NCBI GenBank assembly: GCA_045638265.1
Contig: JAZUBA010000044.1
Coordinates: 186,001-250,000, forward strand
Reading direction: 5' to 3'
DNA length: 64,000 nt
From: RGIG4140 sp045638265
GTDB lineage: Bacteria; Pseudomonadota; Alphaproteobacteria; CAAHEQ01; UBA3637
Positions 1 through 7,470 of this stretch are shown here, piece by piece. Position numbers and translations under genes: made by a program. How positions within the stretch are numbered: the first letter of the stretch is position 1; the number at the start of each line of letters is the position of its first letter. Under the pieces are notes generated by a model, which saw only the letters and a list, made by a program, of their open reading frames with translations, made no database searches and was not told the DNA's origin.

Positions 1-201
1 ATTGTGAAACATCATCCGGAAATTTCAGATACACAAATTGTTAAATTATTACGTACAACAAAAACAACAATTACGGCAATTCGTGAAAGAACACATAAAA
101 ACATTCATAACATTCATCCGAAAAATCCGGTTACATTGGGTTTGTGTTCTGAATCTGATTTGAATAAAGCTATTGCCGTTTCTGTTAAACATACAATGTA
201 A
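1..201 (+). CDS. trcR: TrcR-like cell-cycle regulator (DUF1013), 3' end
   Basis: This is the C-terminal part of a DUF1013 protein whose 5' end lies outside the window; the frame is open from base 1. The visible residues (LKHHPE-like start, then SDTQIVKLL, TTKTTITAIRERTH and VTLGLCSESDL) match the end of the alphaproteobacterial family that includes the Caulobacter transcriptional cell-cycle regulator TrcR. In that family this part forms a helix-turn-helix-like region. The gene ends 10 bp before gapR, in the same direction, so the two are probably cotranscribed. The family assignment is from recognition of conserved blocks; the specific regulatory role is known only from relatives. Confidence 0.8.
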   Translation: MVKHHPEISDTQIVKLLRTTKTTITAIRERTHKNIHNIHPKNPVTLGLCSESDLNKAIAVSVKHTM

Positions 202-211
202 GGAGTAATGT

Positions 212-475
212 ATGTCAGACGATATTATTCAAGAAGAAAAAGATGCTGACGGAGGTAAACTCGTTGCATATATTGAACGCATTGAACGCCTTGAAGAAGA
301 ACGGAAAGAATTAGGGGCTGATGTGCGTGAAATTTTTGCCGAAGCAAAGGGAAACGGCTTTGATACAAAAGTCATGCGGCAAATTTTAAGGTTGCGTAAA
401 ATGACACCTGCTGATCGGGCAGAAGCAGAGTTTTTACGTGACAGATATAAAAAATTATTAGGAATTGAAGAATAA
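212..475 (+). CDS. gapR: GapR-family nucleoid-associated protein (DUF2312)
   Basis: An 87-residue protein of the usual length for GapR, which binds overtwisted A+T-rich DNA ahead of replication and transcription and helps chromosome replication in alphaproteobacteria. Visible features are the long N-terminal helix (residues about 15-45, ERIERLEEERKELGADVREI), the family block EAKGNGFDTKVMRQILRLRK and a short C-terminal helix ending in LLGIEE. The start ATG has AAGGAG nine bases upstream. It follows the trcR-like gene by 10 bp. The identification is firm; function follows from the Caulobacter homologue. Confidence 0.93.
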   Translation: MSDDIIQEEKDADGGKLVAYIERIERLEEERKELGADVREIFAEAKGNGFDTKVMRQILRLRKMTPADRAEAEFLRDRYKKLLGIEE

Positions 476-538
476 TACTTGATTTTTAATAATTTGGAGT
501 ATAAACTAAAAACGATAACATACTATGGAGGATAACAC

Positions 539-1237
539 ATGAAAAAAACATCCGTTTCTTTATTGGCTTTGGCCGTTGTTTGTGGTACAGCCGTCTTACC
601 GATGATTGCTGAGGCTGCTGAACAAGTTGTTTCAAGAACAGAAACGACTTATACGTCACAAAATGAACGTATTATGGACGGTTACACACCGCTTGATGAA
701 ATTGACAATTCAGTTAAAACATCAACTAAAACATATAAGATTCCTGTTCAACAACCAGAACCACAAGTACAACCGGCTGCACAAGTAGCTCCGACACATG
801 TACAAGGTCAACCAATTGTTATTCAACAACCGACAGGTAATTTGCCGGCAGAAATTATGGCACAAGGTCAAATCCCAAATAATGTTTGTTCCGCAAGTGC
901 TAATTGTCCGGCAGCAGTAACAAGTGTTTCTTACACACAATCTCCTGTAAAAGTTCAATATCCTGTTGTTCGTCAATATCCGGTTTCAGTAGAACACGCT
1001 GTTACAGTTAATCGTGATGTAACGGTTCGTCAACCGGTTGTTGTTCAACAACCTGTTGTTTTACAAAAACCAGTTGTGGTTCATCAACCTGTTATGGTTG
1101 AACGTGCTCCGGCTTATGTTCAACAAAAACCGGTTGTTATGCAACAACAAGCTTCTTATGTACAAGGTCAACCAGTTGTTGTTCAAGCTCCGGCAGGACA
1201 AGTTTTACCGCCTTGCACATCAGGAAATTGTCAATAA
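539..1237 (+). CDS. secreted P/Q/V-repeat protein, function unknown
   Basis: A 232-residue protein with a clear Sec signal peptide (MKKTSVSLLALAVVCGTAVLP, cleavage probably after AEA near residue 27). The mature part is low-complexity and rich in Pro, Gln and Val. From about residue 140 it carries degenerate repeats of the form QPVVVQQPVVLQKPVVVHQP. Two short Cys pairs are visible, CSASANC around residue 118 and CTSGNC at the extreme C-terminus, which could form small disulfide loops. GGAGG precedes the ATG by seven bases, and a strong terminator follows. I recognise no enzymatic domain. An extended periplasmic spacer or envelope protein is the most that can be inferred. Confidence 0.75.
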   Translation: MKKTSVSLLALAVVCGTAVLPMIAEAAEQVVSRTETTYTSQNERIMDGYTPLDEIDNSVKTSTKTYKIPVQQPEPQVQPAAQVAPTHVQGQPIVIQQPTGNLPAEIMAQGQIPNNVCSASANCPAAVTSVSYTQSPVKVQYPVVRQYPVSVEHAVTVNRDVTVRQPVVVQQPVVLQKPVVVHQPVMVERAPAYVQQKPVVMQQQASYVQGQPVVVQAPAGQVLPPCTSGNCQ

Positions 1238-1280
1238 GACACATTTTTTGCTTGCAAAGTAAAAAATAGTTTGATAAAAT

Positions 1281-1313
1281 AAGCTATCCCAAGTGTGGGG
1301 TAGCTTTTTTTAT
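1281..1313 (+). terminator. intrinsic terminator after the P/Q/V-repeat gene
   Basis: The arms AAGCTATCCC and GGGGTAGCTT pair around a short loop and are followed by a run of T. It lies 43 bp after the stop codon at 1237. Confidence 0.85.
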
Positions 1314-1368
1314 TTTAAAGTCAAAAACAGACTTGTTTATTAATTATCATTTTTTATTTTGAGGCTTA

Positions 1369-2022
1369 ATGAAACCAAATCAGAAGAATCGCTATAATGG
1401 GCGACACAATAACCGAAACACTCGTTCAATGATTATGCGGAATACGGTTATGGAAAGTACGGGACCAATGGGTAAAATTCATGGAACGGCATTGCAATTA
1501 TCAGAAAAATATCAAGCTTATGCAAAAGATTATTTAATTCAAAATGATGTTGTTATGGCTCAAATGTGCATGCAATATGCTGACCATTATATGCGTCTTC
1601 AAAATATTGCTATCGCTAACGAGCAATCGTTACGACCTCAAAATAATAATGAACAACGCCAAAAACAAGTTGCTGAAAAAACAGAACTACAACCGACTAT
1701 TTCAGAAAACATTGAAGAAACACAAGAATTAAATACGAAAGAAGAAAGTGTTTCAGAAACAAAAACAGATGAAGTTGTTGAAACGGAAACACCGTCGGAA
1801 CTAAAAGAAAAGAAAGTTAAATCGGCAAAAAAACAAGCTAATCGTAAAGTTGTCAAAAAGAAAGAAAAAGAATCAGATGATGAAATGGAAATCAAGGCTG
1901 AAGATGTGTTAGGGCGTGATTTATCCGTTCCGATTGCCGTTATGCAGGAAAACAATGAGTCGCCTGTTAAGACCAAAAGGGCTACATCACGTCAACAGAC
2001 AAAGCAAGCAGTATCTCAATAG
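1369..2022 (+). CDS. DUF4167 domain protein with charged C-terminal tail
   Basis: The N-terminal 80 residues match DUF4167, an alphaproteobacterial domain: an Arg/Asn-rich start (NRYNGRHNNRNTRS), then GPMGKIHGTALQLSEKY and MCMQYADHYMRLQN, equivalent to the family's 'KIRGTA...EKY...AEHY.R' pattern. After about residue 85 the protein becomes a disordered, highly charged Glu/Lys-rich tail with lysine runs near residues 145-165 that could contact nucleic acid. No function is established that I can name; RNA or DNA binding is an inference from the basic N-terminus. No strong Shine-Dalgarno is visible (TTTTGAGGCTTA-ATG). It stands alone between two terminators. Confidence 0.8.
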   Translation: MKPNQKNRYNGRHNNRNTRSMIMRNTVMESTGPMGKIHGTALQLSEKYQAYAKDYLIQNDVVMAQMCMQYADHYMRLQNIAIANEQSLRPQNNNEQRQKQVAEKTELQPTISENIEETQELNTKEESVSETKTDEVVETETPSELKEKKVKSAKKQANRKVVKKKEKESDDEMEIKAEDVLGRDLSVPIAVMQENNESPVKTKRATSRQQTKQAVSQ

Positions 2023-2039
2023 AGAAATGGGTAAAAATA

Positions 2040-2072
2040 AAAAAGCATACAAGGATGTATGCTTTTTTTTTA
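2040..2072 (+). terminator. intrinsic terminator after the DUF4167 gene
   Basis: AAAAGCATACA and TGTATGCTTTT pair around AGGA, followed by T8. It is immediately downstream of the stop codon at 2022. Confidence 0.88.
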
Positions 2073-2078
2073 TACTTA

Positions 2079-2105
2079 AAACCACCAGTAAAACTGGTGG
2101 TTTTT
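2079..2105 (-). terminator. terminator for the convergent Cys-rich pseudopilin gene
   Basis: ACCACCAGT and ACTGGTGGT pair around AAA. T-runs flank both sides, so the hairpin can act in both directions. It lies just beyond the stop codon of the minus-strand gene that ends at 2126. Confidence 0.7.
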
Positions 2106-2125
2106 GGTATATAGATCATGTAATA

Positions 2126-4939
2126 TTAAGAAGATAAAGCACACTTGTAACCAGTGATTTCGGAATCAGCGTTTTCAATTACTTCTATTGTTCGACCGCA
2201 AACAGTCTGACACATATTTTTAGAAACTTCATCTGTTCCGATTTCTTTTGTACTTGCTTCTTCGCAGAAATAACATTTACCGTCTTTATCTTGCCACATG
2301 CCCGACGGACAATCTTCAACACACAATCCTACTAAATTGCCTTGTTCTTCAAAACCGGTTGTCATTACACGCCTGTTTTCACAACTACTGCAAAGATTTG
2401 CAATATCTGGATTAACAGGAACATTTTTCTGTGAACAAGCAACACAAGTAGCACTTGTATTGAGGAATTGTTGACCTTCTGCACATAAACCTTTTAAACA
2501 ATTTCCACCTTCATAACGTCTATTTTTACAACTGGCACATTGTTCTTGAGTTGTTGTATAAGATACATCTGAATCACATCGGCGACAATAACCATCATTA
2601 GAACGATAATATACACCATTATAATCCCCTTTAATATATGCCTCAGCAGCATCTTTTATTGTGGCAGTTAGGTTTGCATCAGAATAATAATCATTACCTA
2701 TATTATTACAAATACCACTAACACCTGGATTAACCAATCTACAATACGGACTCCAATAAGTATTATCTTTTACCACCATACGATTTCCACAATCATTACA
2801 CAAATTGAAAGCACCTGGAGCTGTTGTTATAAATTGTATTGCATCATCATCACCACTATTTGCTCGAGTACATGAAACACAAACACCTGTTCTTGTTTTA
2901 TAATATCTGGTTGTTTCAGTATGAGGACAATCAGCCATCACACAATATCGTTGAGTTCCCCATTCAGTTCGTAACCAATCAGATGTTCGATTAGGACATT
3001 TTTCATCACAATCACTTTTTGCATTCAAATCAATAGTGATTGAAGACGTGGTTGATGTCGTACCACAAGTCACACATGTTCCACCTGCATTATTAATGTA
3101 ATTTTCAGCGCAAACCGGACGACACACAAGACCACTCTGTTTACTATTAAAGACTTCCATGGTTAAAATTGTCCCGTTTTCATCATACTCACCATTTTCA
3201 TTTTTTTTACAACGTGATTCACAGCCAGAAATATCTTCTGATACAATTGTAACACTTGATGTTGTTTTGTCACAACTTCTGCAAACATTGTCCTTTCCTA
3301 AAAACTGACCTTGTAGACAATCTTCCTTTTTTTGTTCTAAAATACAATAATCACCATCAACTTTACGACCACATTTTGTGCATAAATTTGATAAATATTC
3401 TTTTTGATTAGAAATGTTAATATTATTTGATGTTGTGACTGTTTTGCAATCAAAACAATTTCCATTTGCATTTTGCCACTTGCGTGTACATTTTTCATCC
3501 TTTGGATTAGCTTTGCAAATTTCTATTTGTTCATCTTCGTTTACCGGTTGTTCACAAACAGGCAAACAGTATCTTTCAATGACATGACGTGGTGCAGAAT
3601 CTGGACAACTATTACATTTTTCCTCAGCATACGCTCTAAAATCACTATGTGTAGAAGAATAGTTTGTCCACCATATTTGAACTCGCTGATTCCTATTATC
3701 TGAACATTTAGTGCAAGTATAAGGTGTTCCTTCCTTAATAAATTCATCATCCGCACAATTTAGTTTTTGCTGACACCAATATCCTCCTAAGTATGAACCA
3801 TACCATGCGTGATTTTCTGAACACGCTAAACATTGTGCTTTTGATATAGTTTCATTTTGAATGCTATGACGAGTCATATCACTACATGGAATACATCCTT
3901 CACTGGATGATTGATAAGAATACCCCTCAGTACACATAAAGGAACAATACCCCCGAGAGCTATCTTCTTGTAACTCACCACGCCAACGTTTGGTTCCCGC
4001 TGCTTCACATTCTCCGCACATCGTATAACCGTCTACCTCATCACTCGTATCAGGGAACCCTTGTCCGTCTTTTAACACAAAGAAATTACTTCCGTCATCA
4101 CAACTGATACATGCTCCGTTTTGACTGCGGAATGTTCCTTCCGGACATGTCTTTTTTAATTCCGTACAAGTATTATTTGATTCATCACAAATCCAACCAC
4201 GTCCCTTGTGTTGACAATCTTCATTTATTTTACATTCTACACATATACCACTTGCTCGCATACAGAATGGTTTATCTGTTCCGACACAGGCATCACGACA
4301 TGTCATTGTTTTAGGATCGCATACGGCGCCCCCACATTCCTGCGGACAATCTTCTTCATCTACACATGGCTCTAATGCCGGTCCATTCGGATTATCGGGA
4401 TCTACAATCCCACCAACTGCACCACCACCTTCGCTCAAAAATGATGTAAACACCATTTGATTCATCGTGCCACTTTCGCCACAGATAGCAATATCTCCTG
4501 TATAGCGTGTGAGATTTTCAGAATCAACATCACCGACTTGTACAAACTTTAATCCTTTAATTGCATCATCTAAATTTTCTTGTAGCACTTTCTGACAAAC
4601 AGCACTAGGGACATCATTAACCCATGTTTTGAACGCAATCGGCGGATGAGATGTTACCCCAATTTCAAATCCTGTTTGCGTCATTTCACCATATTCAGGA
4701 AAGGCATCTTCATCAGGTGAATCGGGTAATTCTTTTTCACCGTCTTGATATAAATGCCAAATATCCGTGGCACGCATATTGACTTCATTGACAATATCGT
4801 TTGCCCGATGTTTATCCATGGCATACTTATATCCTTGAATACCGCCGAATGATAATACACCAATAATGGCTAAAACGCCCAATATTTCAACCATTGAGCG
4901 ACCACGTTCGTTTTGTGTAACAAGTGCTTTAAATGACAT
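2126..4939 (-). CDS. large Cys-rich pseudopilin-like surface protein (937 aa)
   Basis: Residues 1-13 form a short charged leader ending in Gly, followed by RSMVEILGVLAIIGVLSF: a class III (prepilin-peptidase type) signal with Glu at +5 and Arg instead of Phe at +1. The hydrophobic helix runs to about residue 42 and is followed by an amphipathic stretch and an ordered domain to about residue 180. From residue 195 to the end there are many Cys-rich modules of about 50-70 residues with C..C..C patterns (for example CVDEEDCPQECGG, CPEGTFRSQNGACISC). Such modules are expected to be disulfide-bonded and extracytoplasmic. The start is supported by GGAGG seven bases upstream. Transcription would start from the promoter overlapping the invertible element at 4978-5147, here with the A-tract block next to the -35. 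It belongs to the same family as the genes at 38455, 42912, 51540 and 61229. Ordinary type IV pilins are about 150 residues, so this is very long. The function is not known; surface adhesion or display is inferred. Confidence 0.85.
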   Translation of the reverse strand: MSFKALVTQNERGRSMVEILGVLAIIGVLSFGGIQGYKYAMDKHRANDIVNEVNMRATDIWHLYQDGEKELPDSPDEDAFPEYGEMTQTGFEIGVTSHPPIAFKTWVNDVPSAVCQKVLQENLDDAIKGLKFVQVGDVDSENLTRYTGDIAICGESGTMNQMVFTSFLSEGGGAVGGIVDPDNPNGPALEPCVDEEDCPQECGGAVCDPKTMTCRDACVGTDKPFCMRASGICVECKINEDCQHKGRGWICDESNNTCTELKKTCPEGTFRSQNGACISCDDGSNFFVLKDGQGFPDTSDEVDGYTMCGECEAAGTKRWRGELQEDSSRGYCSFMCTEGYSYQSSSEGCIPCSDMTRHSIQNETISKAQCLACSENHAWYGSYLGGYWCQQKLNCADDEFIKEGTPYTCTKCSDNRNQRVQIWWTNYSSTHSDFRAYAEEKCNSCPDSAPRHVIERYCLPVCEQPVNEDEQIEICKANPKDEKCTRKWQNANGNCFDCKTVTTSNNINISNQKEYLSNLCTKCGRKVDGDYCILEQKKEDCLQGQFLGKDNVCRSCDKTTSSVTIVSEDISGCESRCKKNENGEYDENGTILTMEVFNSKQSGLVCRPVCAENYINNAGGTCVTCGTTSTTSSITIDLNAKSDCDEKCPNRTSDWLRTEWGTQRYCVMADCPHTETTRYYKTRTGVCVSCTRANSGDDDAIQFITTAPGAFNLCNDCGNRMVVKDNTYWSPYCRLVNPGVSGICNNIGNDYYSDANLTATIKDAAEAYIKGDYNGVYYRSNDGYCRRCDSDVSYTTTQEQCASCKNRRYEGGNCLKGLCAEGQQFLNTSATCVACSQKNVPVNPDIANLCSSCENRRVMTTGFEEQGNLVGLCVEDCPSGMWQDKDGKCYFCEEASTKEIGTDEVSKNMCQTVCGRTIEVIENADSEITGYKCALSS

Positions 4940-4977
4940 AATACCTCCAAATTATCTAATAAATTCAGTTTTTTTAC

Positions 4978-5006
4978 ATTGTAATTAAAGGTACGTTTAA
5001 TTGCAA
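4978..5006 (-). promoter_or_regulatory. promoter of the 937-aa pseudopilin-like gene, -35 inside the recombination site
   Basis: Read on the minus strand, TTGCAA (5001-5006), exactly 17 bp, then TACAAT (4978-4983). The -35 lies in the inner arm of the gene-proximal inverted site and the -10 at the outer edge. The same arrangement, to the base, precedes three other family members. The leader to the ATG is about 30 nt. Confidence 0.7.
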
Positions 5007-5147
5007 CACTTTTTTTTATATTTTTGCATTTTTTTTAATTTTTTTTGATTTTGGTACGTGGGCGGATTTATAATCTTTGTCACGATTCACCCTTTTTTGA
5101 TTCTTATATGCGGAATCGTTGCAATTAAACGTACCTTAATATGCAAC
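4978..5147 (-). repeat. invertible promoter element D (A-tract block towards the gene)
   Basis: Two 30-bp sites in inverted orientation: 4978-5007 (ATTGTAATTAAA, GGTACG, TTTAATTGCAAC) and 5118-5147 (GTTGCAATTAAA, CGTACC, TTAATATGCAAC). The inner arms are perfect inverted repeats, and the 6-bp centres are reverse complements (GGTACG/CGTACC). The interior of 110 bp has an A/T-tract end facing the gene and a GGAATCG end (equivalent to GTGAAATCG in the other copies) facing away. Compared with the element at 61027-61194 its interior is in the opposite orientation with respect to the gene. Interpretation as a site-specific DNA inversion switch is inference. Confidence 0.75.
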
Positions 5148-5170
5148 GAGAACAATGTATTTTATATAAA

Positions 5171-5206
5171 AAAACGGATTATCTTCATTAAAGATAATCC
5201 GTTTTA
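5171..5206 (-). terminator. intrinsic terminator after the acyl-CoA synthetase gene
   Basis: AAAACGGATTATCTT and AAGATAATCCGTTTT form a 15-bp perfect stem. The U-tract is on the minus strand, 20 bp after the stop codon of the gene ending at 5225. Confidence 0.88.
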
Positions 5207-5224
5207 AAAGTCGTTAATTCAAAA

Positions 5225-7306
5225 TTATTTTAATAACATCTTGAAGTCAACAACAACTGCGCGGTCTTTTGTAACCAATGCAGGGTTGGCATCAATAGAT
5301 GTAATTTCAGGAATTTCTAAAACAACTTGTTGTACTTTTTTCAATGTTTCAGCCAAAGGTCCGACTGCTTTCGGATCTTCTCCACGAACACCGTTTAAAA
5401 TTGTACCGACTTTTGTTTCTTTAATCATAGCATCAAAGTCTTCTGCCGGTAAAATGCGTAAAGTTGTATCTTTCATAACTTCCGTATAAATACCACCTGT
5501 TCCGAAAACCATAATGCGTCCGAAGTTTTTATCGGAATTGACACCGATAATTGTTTCTGTTGCTTTAACAATCATTTCTTGAATTAAAACACTGGCTCCT
5601 TTTAATTGGAATTTTTCAATAGAACCGTTTAATCCATCCCATGCTTCGTTAAATGTTGCTTCATCATGAACATTTAAGTAAATACCTTTCATTTCTGTTT
5701 TGTGTAAAGCATCAGGAGCTGATAACTTTAAGACAACAGGTGATGGGAAGATTTTTTGACAGAAAGCATAAGCTTCGGCTTTATCTGTATAGTTACCGCT
5801 CTTTGGATAATCAATGCCATAATGATCCATAATCATATTGACAACATTTTGCGGTAAAGATGCCAAACCTTCGGCTTTTGCAGAAGCAACAGCTTCTTTG
5901 ATAGCTGTCGGAACTTCATTTGTTTCAACAGTAATGGTTTTTGCACCACGATATGCCATTTGAGCTTTTAACAAACCAAGTGAACGAATAATATCAATTG
6001 GATATTCATAGTTCAAAATGTGTGCTTTATTTAAAATCTCACGACCTTCTTTAACTTTAACACCACCGACAAATACAGCAAAAATATTTACATTTTTGTA
6101 TTGTGGTGCAATGCGAACAATTGCTTCTGCCGTACCTGTTGCATCTGTAACCATTTGAGGTGTCAACAAGACGAGAATATTTTTGTATTCACCGCTTTCG
6201 CATAAGATTTTCAATGCTGTTTCATAACGATCGGCACGAGCATCACCAATAACGTCTATCGGGTTACCTAATGAAGCTTCAGCCGGTAAAGCTGCACGCA
6301 ATGTTTCAATTGTTTTTTCACTTGGACGAGCTAAATCTAAACCGTTATCTTCGCACAAGTCACTGGATAACACACCAACACCGCCGGCATTTGTCAAAAT
6401 GGCAACTGAACCGTCAAATTCATGATGATGTGTATATTGTAAGATTTCTAACAAGCTGAATAATTCACGTGTTGTGTAAGCTTGAATAACACCGGAACCT
6501 TTTAAAGCAATTTCCAAAACACGATAGTTTGGAGCTAATGAACCTGTATGTGACAAACTGGCAGCTTGTGCTTTTTGAGATTTACCCGGTTCCATAATAA
6601 CAACCGGTTTTGTTTTTGAAACTTCTTTTAAGACACGCAAAAATTCTTTACCATTTTTCAATGATTCCAAATAGAAAACAAAAGCTGTTGTGTTTTTGTC
6701 GTCTTTCAATGCAGCTAATAAACGGTCTTCAGCCAATAAAGCTTTGTTACCGATAGAAATAAAGTGAGAGAATCCAATGCCGTTTTCACGAGCCCAGTCC
6801 ATTAATGCTGAACAATAAGCACCTGATTGTGAAATAAAGGCAACATTACCTTGTGAAGGGAAACCATCGGCAAAACTGGCATTGACTTTGTCAAATGTTG
6901 AAATATGACCTAAACAGTTCGGTCCTAACAAGTTAATACCATTTTCAGCACATTTTTGAGCAATTGTATCTTCTAATTCATGATTACCGACTTCACCGAA
7001 ACCAGCTGTAATAATACTGATGTTTTTGGCTTTATTAGCAATGGCATCATCAATAACCGGCATTGTGAATTTAGCCGGAACAACGACAACAACCAAATCA
7101 ATGGCTTCCGGCAAATCACGAACGGAAGCATAACAATCTTTGCCATACAATTGTGTACCGGCACATTTTGGGTTAATGGCATATAAATTACCTTCATAAC
7201 CGGCATCAATAAGATTATTAAAGACAACGGCACCTAATTTTGACGGATCATTTGAAACACCGACAACCGCAACACTTTGCGGATTAAAAAACGAATCTAA
7301 TGACAT
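5225..7306 (-). CDS. NDP-forming acetyl/acyl-CoA synthetase (ACD-type fusion)
   Basis: A 693-residue protein with the domain order CoA-binding (residues 1-130, starting LDSFFNPQSVAVVGVSNDPS), succinyl-CoA-ligase-like (about 145-460, with AFISQSGAYCSALMDWA and ASLSHTGSLAP, whose His is the likely phospho-relay residue) and ATP-grasp (about 470-693, VLKLSAPDALHKTEMKG, ending with ASIDANPALV). This is the alpha-beta fusion arrangement of ADP-forming acetyl-CoA synthetases, which interconvert acyl-CoA + NDP + Pi and acid + CoA + NTP. The GNAT domain of Pat-type acetyltransferases is absent, so an acyl-CoA ligase role is favoured over protein acetylation. AAAGGAG precedes the ATG. It is a single gene with its own terminator. 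The substrate is not determined. Confidence 0.88.
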   Translation of the reverse strand: MSLDSFFNPQSVAVVGVSNDPSKLGAVVFNNLIDAGYEGNLYAINPKCAGTQLYGKDCYASVRDLPEAIDLVVVVVPAKFTMPVIDDAIANKAKNISIITAGFGEVGNHELEDTIAQKCAENGINLLGPNCLGHISTFDKVNASFADGFPSQGNVAFISQSGAYCSALMDWARENGIGFSHFISIGNKALLAEDRLLAALKDDKNTTAFVFYLESLKNGKEFLRVLKEVSKTKPVVIMEPGKSQKAQAASLSHTGSLAPNYRVLEIALKGSGVIQAYTTRELFSLLEILQYTHHHEFDGSVAILTNAGGVGVLSSDLCEDNGLDLARPSEKTIETLRAALPAEASLGNPIDVIGDARADRYETALKILCESGEYKNILVLLTPQMVTDATGTAEAIVRIAPQYKNVNIFAVFVGGVKVKEGREILNKAHILNYEYPIDIIRSLGLLKAQMAYRGAKTITVETNEVPTAIKEAVASAKAEGLASLPQNVVNMIMDHYGIDYPKSGNYTDKAEAYAFCQKIFPSPVVLKLSAPDALHKTEMKGIYLNVHDEATFNEAWDGLNGSIEKFQLKGASVLIQEMIVKATETIIGVNSDKNFGRIMVFGTGGIYTEVMKDTTLRILPAEDFDAMIKETKVGTILNGVRGEDPKAVGPLAETLKKVQQVVLEIPEITSIDANPALVTKDRAVVVDFKMLLK

Positions 7307-7416
7307 TTTTCACTCCTTTTCTGTTCGTTAAATAATGAGCGTACTATACTCAAAGCACACAAAAAAGTCAATGCCAAAACGCATATTTTTTTGAAAAATT
7401 TTATATTTTTTAAAAT

Positions 7417-7448
7417 AAAAAAAGGTGTACATCACCATACACCTTTTT
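7417..7448 (-). terminator. intrinsic terminator after the AsmA-family gene
   Basis: AAAAAGGTGTA and TACACCTTTTT pair around ATCACCA, with U-runs on both sides. It lies 22 bp beyond the stop codon of the minus-strand gene ending at 7471. Confidence 0.85.
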
Positions 7449-7470
7449 ATTATCACACACTGTTTAGTCT

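Noticed and set aside
1000..1200. Short repeats in the P/Q/V gene as a CRISPR or tandem-repeat locus
   Set aside because: The repeats are in frame, degenerate and coding, with no spacer structure.
4978..5147. Inverted-repeat elements as simple MITE insertions
   Set aside because: All four occur at the same base-precise distance from the -10 of the same gene family, with conserved outer arms and no target duplications visible. A regulatory element explains this better, though a domesticated MITE origin remains possible.
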